Below, piece by piece: positions 24,688-33,316 of a DNA stretch of 64,000 bases. Source of the stretch: Microcaldota archaeon (GTDB lineage Archaea > Micrarchaeota > Micrarchaeia > Micrarchaeales > Micrarchaeaceae); NCBI GenBank assembly GCA_021817565.1, contig JAKAUP010000003.1:62001-126000 (forward strand), given 5' to 3'. Below the pieces are notes generated by a model. It was not told where the DNA came from, did not search any database, and saw only the letters and a program-made list of their open reading frames with translations. Every line of letters begins with the position of its first letter. The stretch's first letter is position 1. Made by a program: the position numbers and the translations under genes.

Positions 24688-24807
24688 ATGGTTGGGGTGA
24701 TGGTTGGTACTGATGAGTACGGTTACCCGGTACTTGTCATGGCACCAGAAGGCAGGAAGAAGAGCATAGATATGTTGATAAAGGAGCCAGGAGTTAATCC
24801 TGGGTAA
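24688..24807 (+). CDS. 39-residue protein related to the 24132 product
   Basis: A very short frame, but its ATG has a perfect GGTGTA three bases upstream, the rule followed by real genes here. The product, MVGVMVGTDEYGYP at the start and D-M-L-I-K-E-P-G-V-N-P-G at the end, matches the tail of the 112-residue neighbour (x-M-L-x-x-E-P-G-[IV]-[HN]-P). It may be a real mini-protein or the surviving end of a decayed duplicate. Function unknown. Confidence 0.45.
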   Translation: MVGVMVGTDEYGYPVLVMAPEGRKKSIDMLIKEPGVNPG

Positions 24808-24825
24808 AGATTCTTTTTCTGTAAT

Positions 24826-25899
24826 TTATTTCCTGCGCTTTGTAAATAGGCTCAGAAATGAGTCTGTTTCATCAACCTTACTAAAACCTGTCGCTTTATT
24901 TATCCTGTTCATTACTGCGGCCCCGACACCATTTTCTTCAAACGACTGTATGAGCCCGACTTCTGCATCTGAGATGTCGAGCTTCCTAAAAGAATCAAAA
25001 AGGTTTCTTGCAATCTGGTACATGTCAGATTCGCTTCCTAAGATTATTGCGTTCTTGTAATTTATTTCCATGCTTGTCTCTTTGCTGCATATCGCTACAA
25101 CGCCTATCTTTTCCTTAACGCAGAAGTCGATTATCTTTTTCATTGAGCTTTTCTCAACGAGAAAAAGCGGTTTTGAAGGCGAATAATGCTTGTACTTCAT
25201 ACCCGGAGCAGTTGGTTTGCCGGTTGACCTGTTTTGTTTCTGGTAATGCACATTCCCTAAAATCTTCCTCAGTTCATCGATAGTAAAAGGCCCGGGGCGA
25301 AGGACCGTCGGAACCTTGCTCGTGATGTCTACAATCGTGGACTCTATGCCGTATGCGCTTTGCCCGCCATCGAGTATCATATCCACTTTACCTTTCATCT
25401 CTTCCATTATATGTTGTGCCTTTGTTGGGCTTGGTCGCGTCGCCATGTTTGCGCTTGGTGCAGCTATGGGCACGCCACTTGCCTTTATTAAAGAAAGAGC
25501 AATACGGTTCGATGGTATCCTCACGGAAACTTTGTTTAGACCGGCAGTAACGCAGTCCGGTATTGACTTGCTCTTCCTCATGACAAATGTTATTGGTCCC
25601 GGCCATACGCTTTCGAAAATTGGCTCAAACCTTTCAGGTATTTCTTCAACAACACGGCTGAGCCAGCCAACATCTGCAATATGCACGATAAGCGGGTTAT
25701 CCTTAGGCCTGCTCTTCGCCTTGAATATCTTTAGTACTGCACTTTCATCAAATGCATTCGCCCCGAGTCCGTAAACAGTTTCAGTAGGGAATATCACAGT
25801 ACCCCCATAGCGTATGATATGTGCGGCTTTGGATATTATACGCTTGTTTGGCCGTGCTTCTGATATTTTTAGCATCCTTGTAGTTACCATATACGCCAT
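24826..25899 (-). CDS. sua5: Threonylcarbamoyl-AMP synthase, Sua5 type
   Basis: Sua5 makes threonylcarbamoyl-AMP from threonine, bicarbonate and ATP for t6A37 of tRNA. The 357 residues hold the YrdC domain (G-G-T-V-I-F-P-T-E-T-V-Y-G-L-G, K-x-R-P-x-x-N-P-L, P-S-A-N) and a C-terminal Sua5 domain joined by a linker with A-P-G-M-K-Y-K-H-Y-S-P. ATG at 25899 has no ribosome-binding site but lies about 25 bases after a TATA-like AGCTTTAAC, which suggests a leaderless mRNA. Confidence 0.92.
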   Translation of the reverse strand: MAYMVTTRMLKISEARPNKRIISKAAHIIRYGGTVIFPTETVYGLGANAFDESAVLKIFKAKSRPKDNPLIVHIADVGWLSRVVEEIPERFEPIFESVWPGPITFVMRKSKSIPDCVTAGLNKVSVRIPSNRIALSLIKASGVPIAAPSANMATRPSPTKAQHIMEEMKGKVDMILDGGQSAYGIESTIVDITSKVPTVLRPGPFTIDELRKILGNVHYQKQNRSTGKPTAPGMKYKHYSPSKPLFLVEKSSMKKIIDFCVKEKIGVVAICSKETSMEINYKNAIILGSESDMYQIARNLFDSFRKLDISDAEVGLIQSFEENGVGAAVMNRINKATGFSKVDETDSFLSLFTKRRK

Positions 25900-25921
25900 C
25901 AAGAGATTAGTTACTCAAAAG

Positions 25922-25932
25922 AAGTTAAAGCT
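25922..25932 (-). promoter_or_regulatory. TATA-like box of sua5
   Basis: Minus-strand AGCTTTAACTT ends about 23 bases before the sua5 ATG. That spacing makes the transcription start coincide with the initiation codon, consistent with the absence of a ribosome-binding site. Confidence 0.4.
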
Positions 25933-25984
25933 ACCTACTTTTATGGAGCGTTTTCCGTCCCAGACTGCCCTCTAAGCAGGTATA

Positions 25985-26058
25985 CGCCCTTGCCGGGATT
26001 TGAACCCGGGTCTCAGGCTCCGCAAGCCCACATTCTATCCAAGCTATACTACAAGGGC
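25985..26058 (-). tRNA. tRNA-Arg(GCG)
   Basis: On the minus strand the acceptor GCCCTTG pairs with CAAGGGC. The T-arm is CCGGG-TTCAAAT-CCCGG. The anticodon loop TTGCGGA reads GCG at positions 34-36, decoding CGC/CGU, closed by a stem with two G-U pairs. Discriminator is G; CCA is not encoded. There is no intron. A TATA-like TTAAATATTAAAAAG lies just upstream on the same strand. Confidence 0.93.
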
Positions 26059-26061
26059 ACC

Positions 26062-26080
26062 TTTTTAATATTTAAGCGCA
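26062..26080 (-). promoter_or_regulatory. TATA-like element of tRNA-Arg(GCG)
   Basis: A very AT-rich stretch, TTAAATATTAAAAAG on the minus strand, directly precedes the tRNA 5' end and could also influence the divergent GlcNAc-1-P transferase gene. Confidence 0.35.
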
Positions 26081-26120
26081 AGTAATTAAACGTTCTGCGT
26101 TACAAATTTAATGTGCTTGG

Positions 26121-27176
26121 ATGTATCACACGTATCTTACGATATTCGTTCCTGCATTGATTGCTCTGATAGTATCGCTTATTGGCACACGCTTTTTTGT
26201 ATTTTACATGAAGGACGCCGGTATTGTGGGTATTGACAGAAACAAGAAAGGGTTGCCTGTTGTTGCTAGCAGTGGAGGCGTTGCAGTAGCTATAGGGTTT
26301 GCTGTTGGGGTACTTGCCTACTCATTTGGAGGATCTTTCCCTAACCCGCAAACCCCTATATATGCCCCAATAGCTTCCCTCCCGCTCCTCTTTGCAAGCG
26401 TTATAGCAGTACTTATGATATCGTTTGTCGGCTTCTTGGATGACATAAACGTCAAACGCTCACCGGTACAGTCAACAGACATGAAAGACATAAGGAAGGG
26501 GTTGAGGCAGTGGCAGAAGCCGCTTCTTAGCCTTATGGGGGCAATACCGCTCATGGCGGTGAATGCCGGAGTATCTTTTATACACCTCCCATTTGTGGGG
26601 ACTGTTAATTTTGGGATATTCTACCCACTTGTGATAATACCTCTTGCAGTAATATTCGCATCCAACGCCTTTAACCTTGTAGAGAGTGGGAATGGGATGG
26701 CAGCTGGTGGGGGGCTCATTACAAGCCTTGCCATGTTCATATACAGCGTTTACTTCGGAACTTATATAGGTGCGCTGCTATCTATTGTGCTTTTTGCTTC
26801 CATACTTGGGTTCTTTGTATACAACAAGTATCCTGCGCGTATACTTAGCGGCGACAGCTTTACATATGCGGTAGGTACTGGTCTTGTGAGCGCAATGATA
26901 CTCGGGAACATGGAATCCTTCGGGATAATAATATTCCTTCCTTGGATAATAGAGTTCTTGCTACATGCAAGAAGGAAGTTCAAGGTGACAACACTCGGAA
27001 AAAGGAGATCTGATGGGAGTTTTGCTGCTCCTTACGGGAGAAAGATATATAGTTGGACACACGTCATAATGAATTTGGGAAGGTTTAACGAATGGCAGAT
27101 ATCTGCGCTCATGTGGACCATGGAGTTCGGGTTTGTGCTGCTTGCATTTGGCCTAAAGGCCCTCAATCTTCTCTGA
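26121..27176 (+). CDS. Polyprenyl-phosphate GlcNAc-1-phosphate transferase (GT4 family, AglH/Alg7-like)
   Basis: A 351-residue membrane enzyme with about ten hydrophobic segments. It keeps the family markers: F-L-D-D (catalytic Asp pair) after helix 3, N-A-F-N-L-V-E-S-G-N-G, and the late cytoplasmic R-R-K basic loop. It would start N-glycan assembly by transferring sugar-1-phosphate to dolichyl phosphate. The carrier would be made by the UppS and lipid-kinase genes nearby, and many secreted proteins here are rich in N-glycosylation sites. Start appears leaderless. The 3' end overlaps the convergent histone gene by 14 bases. Confidence 0.88.
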   Translation: MYHTYLTIFVPALIALIVSLIGTRFFVFYMKDAGIVGIDRNKKGLPVVASSGGVAVAIGFAVGVLAYSFGGSFPNPQTPIYAPIASLPLLFASVIAVLMISFVGFLDDINVKRSPVQSTDMKDIRKGLRQWQKPLLSLMGAIPLMAVNAGVSFIHLPFVGTVNFGIFYPLVIIPLAVIFASNAFNLVESGNGMAAGGGLITSLAMFIYSVYFGTYIGALLSIVLFASILGFFVYNKYPARILSGDSFTYAVGTGLVSAMILGNMESFGIIIFLPWIIEFLLHARRKFKVTTLGKRRSDGSFAAPYGRKIYSWTHVIMNLGRFNEWQISALMWTMEFGFVLLAFGLKALNLL

Positions 27177-27459
27177 TTTTTTGGCCATGCTGATGAGACG
27201 CGTGTATCCTGTGCCTTCTGCTCGGCTTCACCATTATTGCCGGGACTCCGTTATCCAATACCATCCTTACATCTGAGCTCTTTATCGTATTTTTTCTCCC
27301 TGCATAATTTGCGTACGCTTGGGCAGAACAGACCAGCTCCTTTGTGAGTTCCTCCAACTCCTTCTTTAAGGAGAACACCGTTTTCTCATTAAACGACTCG
27401 GCCCCTGCCTCCTTTAAGAATTCTTCTATATCATAGAGGCTGAAGCATTTCTTAACCAT
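27163..27459 (-). CDS. Histone-fold protein with C-terminal tail
   Basis: Residues 6-72 form a histone fold: helix 1 Y-D-I-E-E-F-L-K-E-A-G, the long helix with L-K-K-E-L-E-E-L-T-K-E-L, and A-G-R-K-N-T-I-K-S-S-D-V-R-M-V, the usual loop-2/helix-3 signature. Archaeal histones are about 66-70 residues; here about 27 extra residues follow, basic and His-rich (P-S-R-R-H-R-I-H-A-S-H-Q-H). GATGGT three bases ahead fixes ATG at 27459. Confidence 0.8.
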   Translation of the reverse strand: MVKKCFSLYDIEEFLKEAGAESFNEKTVFSLKKELEELTKELVCSAQAYANYAGRKNTIKSSDVRMVLDNGVPAIMVKPSRRHRIHASHQHGQKIRED

Positions 27460-27562
27460 AATACCATCCAACAAAGAAGTATATAGTGTTAATAAGCAAG
27501 GTTTTTAAATAGGGTTAGATATCTCTGATTAGCGGTATTCATTCCGCATAAATTGGTCTTAT

Positions 27563-28417
27563 ATGATAAGATATGGCTTCCATATGTCTATATCTGGCGG
27601 CATAGCCAACGCTGCACTGGATGCAGGAAAGAGCGGTTTCGGGGCATTCCAACTTTTCACTTCCAGCAGCAGGAGCTGGAAGCAGAACGTTCCTAAGAAG
27701 GACGACGCGGCTCTCTTTGCAGATTATGCAAAAAAATATGATACGATACCGTTTGCGCACATACCTTACCTGTGCAATCTTGCCTCCCCAAACACAGATG
27801 TTCTTCGGAAAAGCGTGCTTATGCTAAAAGATAACATAAACAACTGCAATGAACTCGGCGTAAGGTATCTAGTATTGCACCTTGGATCCCACCTTGGAAA
27901 AGGCTTTAGAACTGGTTCGGAAAACATAATAAAATCAATAACATCTGTTGAATCTGAGCTTGACGGAGTGACATTGCTCTTTGAAAACACTTCCGGGTAT
28001 ACCAACAATGTGGGAGCCAAATTCTCTGAGATTGGAACCGTAGTAAATGGAATTGGAATAAAAAATATCGGGATCTGTCTTGATACATGCCACGCGTTTG
28101 CAGCTGGTTATGATATAAGGGATAGGACCTCTTTAAGAAAGATGGTAAATGAGATAGAGGATAACATAGGGATGGAACGCCTAAAACTTGTGCACCTTAA
28201 CGACTCGAAATTTGAACTTGGAAGCACAAAGGACAGGCACTGGCATATAGGCAAGGGCTTCATAGGGGATAAGGGCTTTGAAAACTTCTTCTCCGAGAAG
28301 AGATTCAGAGAGGGATGCTTCGTTATGGAAACACCTGTTAATGAGGAAGGAGATGATACTTCAAACATGAAGGCTTTGCTTGGGATAATGAAAAGATGCG
28401 GCATACAGGCTTTATAA
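27563..28417 (+). CDS. nfo: Endonuclease IV (AP endonuclease)
   Basis: A 284-residue TIM-barrel zinc enzyme that cuts DNA 5' of abasic sites in base-excision repair. Visible metal/active motifs are G-F-H-M-S at the start, F-A-H-I-P-Y-L-C-N-L-A, L-H-L-G-S-H, F-E-N-T-S-G, C-L-D-T-C-H-A-F-A-A-G-Y-D and H-L-N-D-S-K, then D-R-H-W-H-I-G-K-G. It lies divergent from the histone gene and overlaps the convergent lipid-kinase gene by 6 bases. Confidence 0.95.
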   Translation: MIRYGFHMSISGGIANAALDAGKSGFGAFQLFTSSSRSWKQNVPKKDDAALFADYAKKYDTIPFAHIPYLCNLASPNTDVLRKSVLMLKDNINNCNELGVRYLVLHLGSHLGKGFRTGSENIIKSITSVESELDGVTLLFENTSGYTNNVGAKFSEIGTVVNGIGIKNIGICLDTCHAFAAGYDIRDRTSLRKMVNEIEDNIGMERLKLVHLNDSKFELGSTKDRHWHIGKGFIGDKGFENFFSEKRFREGCFVMETPVNEEGDDTSNMKALLGIMKRCGIQAL

Positions 28418-29413
28418 AGAGGTAATCAGATAGTAAAGAGCCATGGAAAGAACCGATATTAGCACGTTGTCGTCCAGTACGCCCGATGAACTCTCTGCTA
28501 TCCCGATTATCAGCGATAATGGTATTGCGTATAACCCTACCAGAAAATACCCGATAATACAGCCAAAGAGAAAGAAGGCAATGGTGCCTGACACGCTCTT
28601 CTTCTTTTGGTATGGGAGTTTAGGTCCTCCGATATTTATCCCCACAATGGTTGCTATCGGATCTGCCAGGAGTATGAGTGAGAGAAAGAAGAGGAGATAA
28701 GATGGCTGCCGCACAAACCCGGCAATAAGCAAACTGCCTGAGATCAGCAGCAACCCTCCATTCCCATACCTTGCATATGGTTTCTCTATACTCATAAATG
28801 CCTTGCTAATCCCGTTAGATGGGTATCTGGCTGTTGATATTATGCCCAAGAATATGAGCATCGATATCCAAAATAGGTATTGCACATACGCACCGATATA
28901 AGCCACAATAGCTATGGTTACGAGGCCCATAGCTATCTGTATTATGTCTCGCCGTACTTCTACCTGCTTCGCGTCCCTCTTTGTTTCGTTTTCCAGATTG
29001 CCGGATTTGCCAAAATATACGAGCGCAGGCATAATGCCTATCCCAAGTGCGACCAGAAGGTGCGCGGGCATTCCGCTGACGGTTAGCAGAAACAGCATTA
29101 TTGCAGAAAGAAAAAAGATTGACGCGTATGTATGGTATTCCCTAAATGAATAAGAACCGAGAAAGCCCCCGAACATTGATCCGAATCCAAGAATGATTGC
29201 GTATGCCGGGTTTAGACCGGATACCAAAAAATAAGCGGTTGAAACAAGGAATGAGAGCGCTGGCAGCCAAATCCATATTCGCTGCTTTTTCTGCTTGCCC
29301 TTTAACCTGGAACTGATTCCTGAAAGGTAAAACCAGTAAGTTATTCCGCCGAGGATGAACAGTACAAAAGCAAATATCGATGCACTCAATTCGCTTGTTC
29401 CGATACCGGTTAT
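28412..29413 (-). CDS. CTP-dependent lipid (dolichol/phytol/diacylglycerol-type) kinase, with apparent ATA start
   Basis: About 333 residues with about ten hydrophobic segments. The C-terminal half has the SEC59/DGK1/VTE5 family motif A-D-P-I-A-T-I-V-G then K-K-K-S-V-S-G-T-I-A-F-F and later V-L-D-D-N. These enzymes phosphorylate polyprenols or related lipids with CTP. No ATG lies near the start; ATA at 29413 lies three bases after GGTGTT, in frame with an uncharged N-terminal segment. TTG at 29389 is the alternative. It follows the DUF2070 gene by 18 bases. Confidence 0.75.
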   Translation of the reverse strand: MTGIGTSELSASIFAFVLFILGGITYWFYLSGISSRLKGKQKKQRIWIWLPALSFLVSTAYFLVSGLNPAYAIILGFGSMFGGFLGSYSFREYHTYASIFFLSAIMLFLLTVSGMPAHLLVALGIGIMPALVYFGKSGNLENETKRDAKQVEVRRDIIQIAMGLVTIAIVAYIGAYVQYLFWISMLIFLGIISTARYPSNGISKAFMSIEKPYARYGNGGLLLISGSLLIAGFVRQPSYLLFFLSLILLADPIATIVGINIGGPKLPYQKKKSVSGTIAFFLFGCIIGYFLVGLYAIPLSLIIGIAESSSGVLDDNVLISVLSMALYYLITSL

Positions 29414-29431
29414 TCAAACACCTATTATACT

Positions 29432-31255
29432 TTATATCAGGGCCACGACAAGCGCGGCGGCAAAGAATCCCAAAGTTATTGTTAGAGGCACTAGCACCCT
29501 AGTTATGGCAAGCATAGACTTCATAACGTTTACAAGCGATTCCCTGTCAAGTCCCCATATCATGAATTTCTCTATGGTGTGCTCTCCGTAATACGGAGTA
29601 ACTTCTTCCATATTCTCAAGCGCTTTCCTTACCTCGACAGTTATTATCGGCTTGAGCTTTTTGTATTCGGTATTGCTGCCGATGACGCTCTCTGACATAT
29701 TCTGAAGCGAATTGACCGCGTGCGTATCGGTTGTATACACTTCTGCGCTTAACCCGTATTCTTCGTAGATTAACCTTCTTATCGATTCCCTTAGCTTTGG
29801 AAGCATATTGTTTCCGTTGAACTGGATAATGCATTGTCTTGACTTTCCGACATCCAGCACCATAGTGTTAAGCATCCCCTGAGCTATGTCCTTTGGGGCA
29901 TTAAGTTCTCTGTACAGGTCGATGCTGGATGTACCTATCCTTACTTTAGATGAATGCGCTTTCTCTTTCCTTAACCCCTTTATTGCCTCTATGTAATATT
30001 TTAGCTCCTTGGATTTTGTATTGATGCCGGCAAGCTCTCTATTGTTCGCCGACTCGTCCCTTGAATTATGCGCATCGACAACTATTGGATTTGGTACAAT
30101 CTTCTCCAACTCCTTGCGAATTATAAACCCGGCATCGTACGTTATGTCCTCCGTCACTTTTGGCGCTCTTGTCAGTGTTACAAGCGCGACTTCGCCGAAT
30201 CTAAACATCTTAACGCTGCAACCTTTGTACACATTCTCATATACGCTTACCCCTCCAGTGAGCCTGTTTGATTTCGATATGCATGTATCCATAGCGTTCT
30301 TTACCTGCACAAATTGATCGCTTGAAAAGGCGTTGCGTTCTTCAGTAACAGTGGAATGCATTATGAAGGCCTGGGATTTGTACTTAGATAATGCAACGCG
30401 CTCAAGCGTGTGCGGAAAATCGCTGCTTCCAATTGTGCCCAAAAGACCGTAGTGTATTTTGGGCACAAAGAGTATGGATTTTATGGTGCCATTCCTCCTT
30501 TTGAAGATGAGTGCCTGATTTTCCATTTCCACATAGGTCTTTTTAGAACTAGAAAGCTTTACGTTTGCCTCAAATACCCAGTTTTGGATCACCTGCGAGA
30601 AAACGTCGATTCCGCTTATCCCAAGCCCTCTTTTTATCGGTGAATCTATAAGATAGGTAACAATGTATCCAACAGCAACAAATATCAATATCCCCGCATA
30701 CAGTTTTACCAATATAGTGCTTATCGGGATTGAGACCTGTACCAGTATCCTTGATGCCGGTATCATAAATAGCGCATTAAGCGTGGGCTGTATAACAGCA
30801 AAAGGTATTGCCTTCGCCCTTTGGTTCAGGAATATCTTGCTTGTGAAAAACCAGAGAAGGAAGATGCCGGCGTCTGATACAAGGATTATTGAGAACAGGT
30901 ATACATATGAGTTAGTTACCGCAAAGATTGATGATGCGAGTACAAAAAGCACGCCGTAGCAGAATGTGGCAAATGACGCTATGGCTATAATGTGCCTTGA
31001 AAGCACCCGCCTTACAAGCGTCTTTATCGTTATGACCGTGAGCATCGATGGTATGGTTATTCCAAGTATCCCTATCGTAGCGCCCCATATGATGTCTTTC
31101 TCTACGCCGAATGATGAATGGTAATGGATGACGGAAACCGAGACTATGCCTACAGCTACGCTCATTATAAGCAGGATTAAAGATTGTACCTTGGTGCTAG
31201 GGAGGTTTTTCCACCTTGAGAATATGTCAATATTGCTTAACGGTATGTCGGCCAT
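29432..31255 (-). CDS. DUF2070 family membrane protein
   Basis: This 607-residue protein matches the archaeal DUF2070 plan: six to seven N-terminal transmembrane helices (to about residue 210), a large soluble domain and two terminal helices. In the soluble part motifs of a nuclease- or phosphatase-like fold are visible, including V-V-D-A-H-N-S-R-D and F-N-G-N-N-M. Function is unknown. It lies between UppS and the lipid kinase, all on one strand, which suggests a role in polyprenyl-phosphate or cell-surface lipid chemistry. ATG at 31255 is chosen; TTG at 31267 is possible. Confidence 0.8.
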   Translation of the reverse strand: MADIPLSNIDIFSRWKNLPSTKVQSLILLIMSVAVGIVSVSVIHYHSSFGVEKDIIWGATIGILGITIPSMLTVITIKTLVRRVLSRHIIAIASFATFCYGVLFVLASSIFAVTNSYVYLFSIILVSDAGIFLLWFFTSKIFLNQRAKAIPFAVIQPTLNALFMIPASRILVQVSIPISTILVKLYAGILIFVAVGYIVTYLIDSPIKRGLGISGIDVFSQVIQNWVFEANVKLSSSKKTYVEMENQALIFKRRNGTIKSILFVPKIHYGLLGTIGSSDFPHTLERVALSKYKSQAFIMHSTVTEERNAFSSDQFVQVKNAMDTCISKSNRLTGGVSVYENVYKGCSVKMFRFGEVALVTLTRAPKVTEDITYDAGFIIRKELEKIVPNPIVVDAHNSRDESANNRELAGINTKSKELKYYIEAIKGLRKEKAHSSKVRIGTSSIDLYRELNAPKDIAQGMLNTMVLDVGKSRQCIIQFNGNNMLPKLRESIRRLIYEEYGLSAEVYTTDTHAVNSLQNMSESVIGSNTEYKKLKPIITVEVRKALENMEEVTPYYGEHTIEKFMIWGLDRESLVNVMKSMLAITRVLVPLTITLGFFAAALVVALI

Positions 31256-31267
31256 TCTGATTCCCAA

Positions 31268-31987
31268 CTACTTCCCATACCTGCGCTGCCTGCTCGAGTA
31301 TTCCCTTATTGCAGCCTTGAGGTCGCTTATGCCAAAATCTGGCCAGTATTTTTTGCTGAAGTAGAGTTCAGAGTATGAGGATTGCCATGGAAGGAAACCG
31401 GAGGTCCTCTGCTCACCGGACGTCCTTATTATCATGTCCGGATTTGGGACTGATGCTGTCAGCATCATGCTTGTCAATATCTTTTCGTTTATCTCTTTTA
31501 TTTTCGACTGCGCCTTTGCCTTTATTGCACGCTTCACTGCGGTTAGTATGTCTGCTTTGCCCCCATATGCTATAAGGAGGGTTATTGTAAAGGAGTTGTT
31601 CCTGCTTGTCTCCTTTTCTATGTGCTTAAGCGCCTTCCTTACATTTTGTGGTACCATTCCGAGTTCCCCTACGACAACCACCTTTGCATCTTCCTTTTCA
31701 AGCATGGTGAGTATGTTAGAGTCGTATGCCGCTTTTGTGTACAGGTTATACAGTATCGCTAGTTCTCCTTTGCTCCTGTTAATTATGTTGTCGGTTGAAA
31801 GGGCCCACACAGTCACTGTTGACACCCCGAGATGCTTGAGCCATATGCTGATATCAACAAATTTTTTTATTCCGAGATTGTAACCTTTATGAAGGCTAAG
31901 CCTGTTTGATTTTGACCACCTTCTGTTGCCGTCGGGTATTATAGCAACGTTCTCAGGTATAACTGGTTTGGTTTTATTTACTGCCAT
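31268..31987 (-). CDS. uppS: cis-prenyltransferase (undecaprenyl/dolichyl diphosphate synthase type)
   Basis: The 239-residue enzyme extends isoprenyl diphosphates to long cis-polyprenols, the carrier for N-glycans. It has the start I-P-D-G-N-R-R-W, L-S-T-D-N in the flexible helix region, and the terminal I-R-T-S-G-E-Q-R-T-S-G-F-L-P-W-Q-S-S-Y block. GGTGCT lies five bases before the ATG. It is the first gene of the three-gene run to 28412. Confidence 0.93.
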   Translation of the reverse strand: MAVNKTKPVIPENVAIIPDGNRRWSKSNRLSLHKGYNLGIKKFVDISIWLKHLGVSTVTVWALSTDNIINRSKGELAILYNLYTKAAYDSNILTMLEKEDAKVVVVGELGMVPQNVRKALKHIEKETSRNNSFTITLLIAYGGKADILTAVKRAIKAKAQSKIKEINEKILTSMMLTASVPNPDMIIRTSGEQRTSGFLPWQSSYSELYFSKKYWPDFGISDLKAAIREYSSRQRRYGK

Positions 31988-32020
31988 ATCTTAGCACCGC
32001 CATAAAATCTTTAACGCAAT

Positions 32021-32032
32021 GGTTTAAATTCC
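32021..32032. promoter_or_regulatory. Palindromic TATA box between uppS and rfcL
   Basis: GGTTTAAATTCC is nearly palindromic and lies 34-45 bases from the uppS ATG on one side and about 50 bases from the preferred rfcL ATG on the other. It can serve transcription in both directions. Confidence 0.4.
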
Positions 32033-32080
32033 TATATGTGGTATTCGGATAGCTTTAAAACGATTAGATATAAACATAGT

Positions 32081-33316
32081 ATGGGCGCTTTTTTGCAAAT
32101 AGGGGATATATATAGATTAAGCTCTTCAGCCGATATCCTGGGCAATGCGGATTCTGTATCAACCATAAGAAACTATCTCAGGAATTTTTGGAATGGAGGG
32201 AGCAGGAAACCGCTAATCGTATATGGTCCGACTGGGACTGGGAAGAGCACTTCAGTGCGCCTTGTGGCTAATGAGGAACACCTTAATTTGGTGGAACTGA
32301 ATGCGAGTGATTATAGAGATAGTAAGAGCATAGGGGCGAGGGCCCTGCCTGCGTTACAAACCAGGTCGTTGTTCGGTATAGGCAATGTTATCTTATTTGA
32401 TGAGATAGATGAGCTGAGTGTAAGGCACGATAGAGGTGCATCCGCCATAATACTCTCAATTATAAAGGAGCCGCGTTCTCCGATTATCTTTATAGCGACG
32501 GACATGTGGGATCAGAGGATAACGTTTTTGAGAAACAGGACTGCCCCAGTAGGCTTCAAAAAGCCTTCACAGGCAGAAATATCCGGTATGTTACGTAAGA
32601 TATCAAAGGATATGGGTATGGAAATCTCTGAAAGAACGATTGTCTGGATCGCCAAGATGTGCAATGGGGACGTTAGAAGCGCGATAAACGATCTTTATGT
32701 GATGGAGGGCGCATCGGACGATGACGTTGACATTATAGGCGTGCGGGACAAAAAGAGCGACGTATTTACCACTCTTGACAGGGTTTTCCTATCGCACACT
32801 ATAGCGGCGCCTATGCGAGCAGTCATGAATTCCGATGTAGACAAGGACATGCTCACAAGCTGGATAGACGAGAACATACCAAACAGGTATTATGATACTG
32901 TATCGATTCATAAGGCATATGATATGCTTGCGTTATCCACATCTTATTCTTCAAGAGCAACCAGGTCCGGATATTATACATTCTGGAGGTATATGAGTAC
33001 GGCCATGTCGGCGGGGGTTTCGATGGCAAAGGAGAGAGGTTGCATCACCACAAAAAGATACGCTTTCCCAAGTGTTATCAAGGCTTTGAGCGCAAGCAAA
33101 ACGGACAGGTCGTCCATGTATACAATAGCGCAGAAATTGAAGCATAGGCTGCACGCCAATACCAGAAACATATTAAGCGATTACCTACCTCTGCTGTCTA
33201 AAATAATAAATAGGGCGGATAAGGACGGGTGTAACAAAGATGAGGTTTACCTGTTCTTTGAGAGTGTTTTTGATATCTCTGAAAAAGAGATAGATTTCAT
33301 AAAAGCGCTGCGCTAG
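32081..33316 (+). CDS. rfcL: Replication factor C large subunit
   Basis: RFC loads the sliding clamp PCNA. The 411-residue AAA+ protein has Walker A G-P-T-G-T-G-K-S-T, D-E-I-D-E in Walker B, the L-N-A-S-D-Y-R-D motif typical of RFC-L, and the sensor-2 N-G-D-V-R-S-A-I-N-D-L. It is shorter than the 470-500 residue norm and lacks a clear PIP-box at the end. ATG at 32081 is preferred because the TATA box predicts transcription starting after the other candidate at 32036. Confidence 0.9.
   Translation: MGAFLQIGDIYRLSSSADILGNADSVSTIRNYLRNFWNGGSRKPLIVYGPTGTGKSTSVRLVANEEHLNLVELNASDYRDSKSIGARALPALQTRSLFGIGNVILFDEIDELSVRHDRGASAIILSIIKEPRSPIIFIATDMWDQRITFLRNRTAPVGFKKPSQAEISGMLRKISKDMGMEISERTIVWIAKMCNGDVRSAINDLYVMEGASDDDVDIIGVRDKKSDVFTTLDRVFLSHTIAAPMRAVMNSDVDKDMLTSWIDENIPNRYYDTVSIHKAYDMLALSTSYSSRATRSGYYTFWRYMSTAMSAGVSMAKERGCITTKRYAFPSVIKALSASKTDRSSMYTIAQKLKHRLHANTRNILSDYLPLLSKIINRADKDGCNKDEVYLFFESVFDISEKEIDFIKALR

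Noticed and set aside
24529-24807. A 92-codon plus frame ending in the 39-residue product
   Set aside because: Its first half has no ribosome-binding site and overlaps the minus-strand fragment; only the ATG at 24688 has a proper signal.
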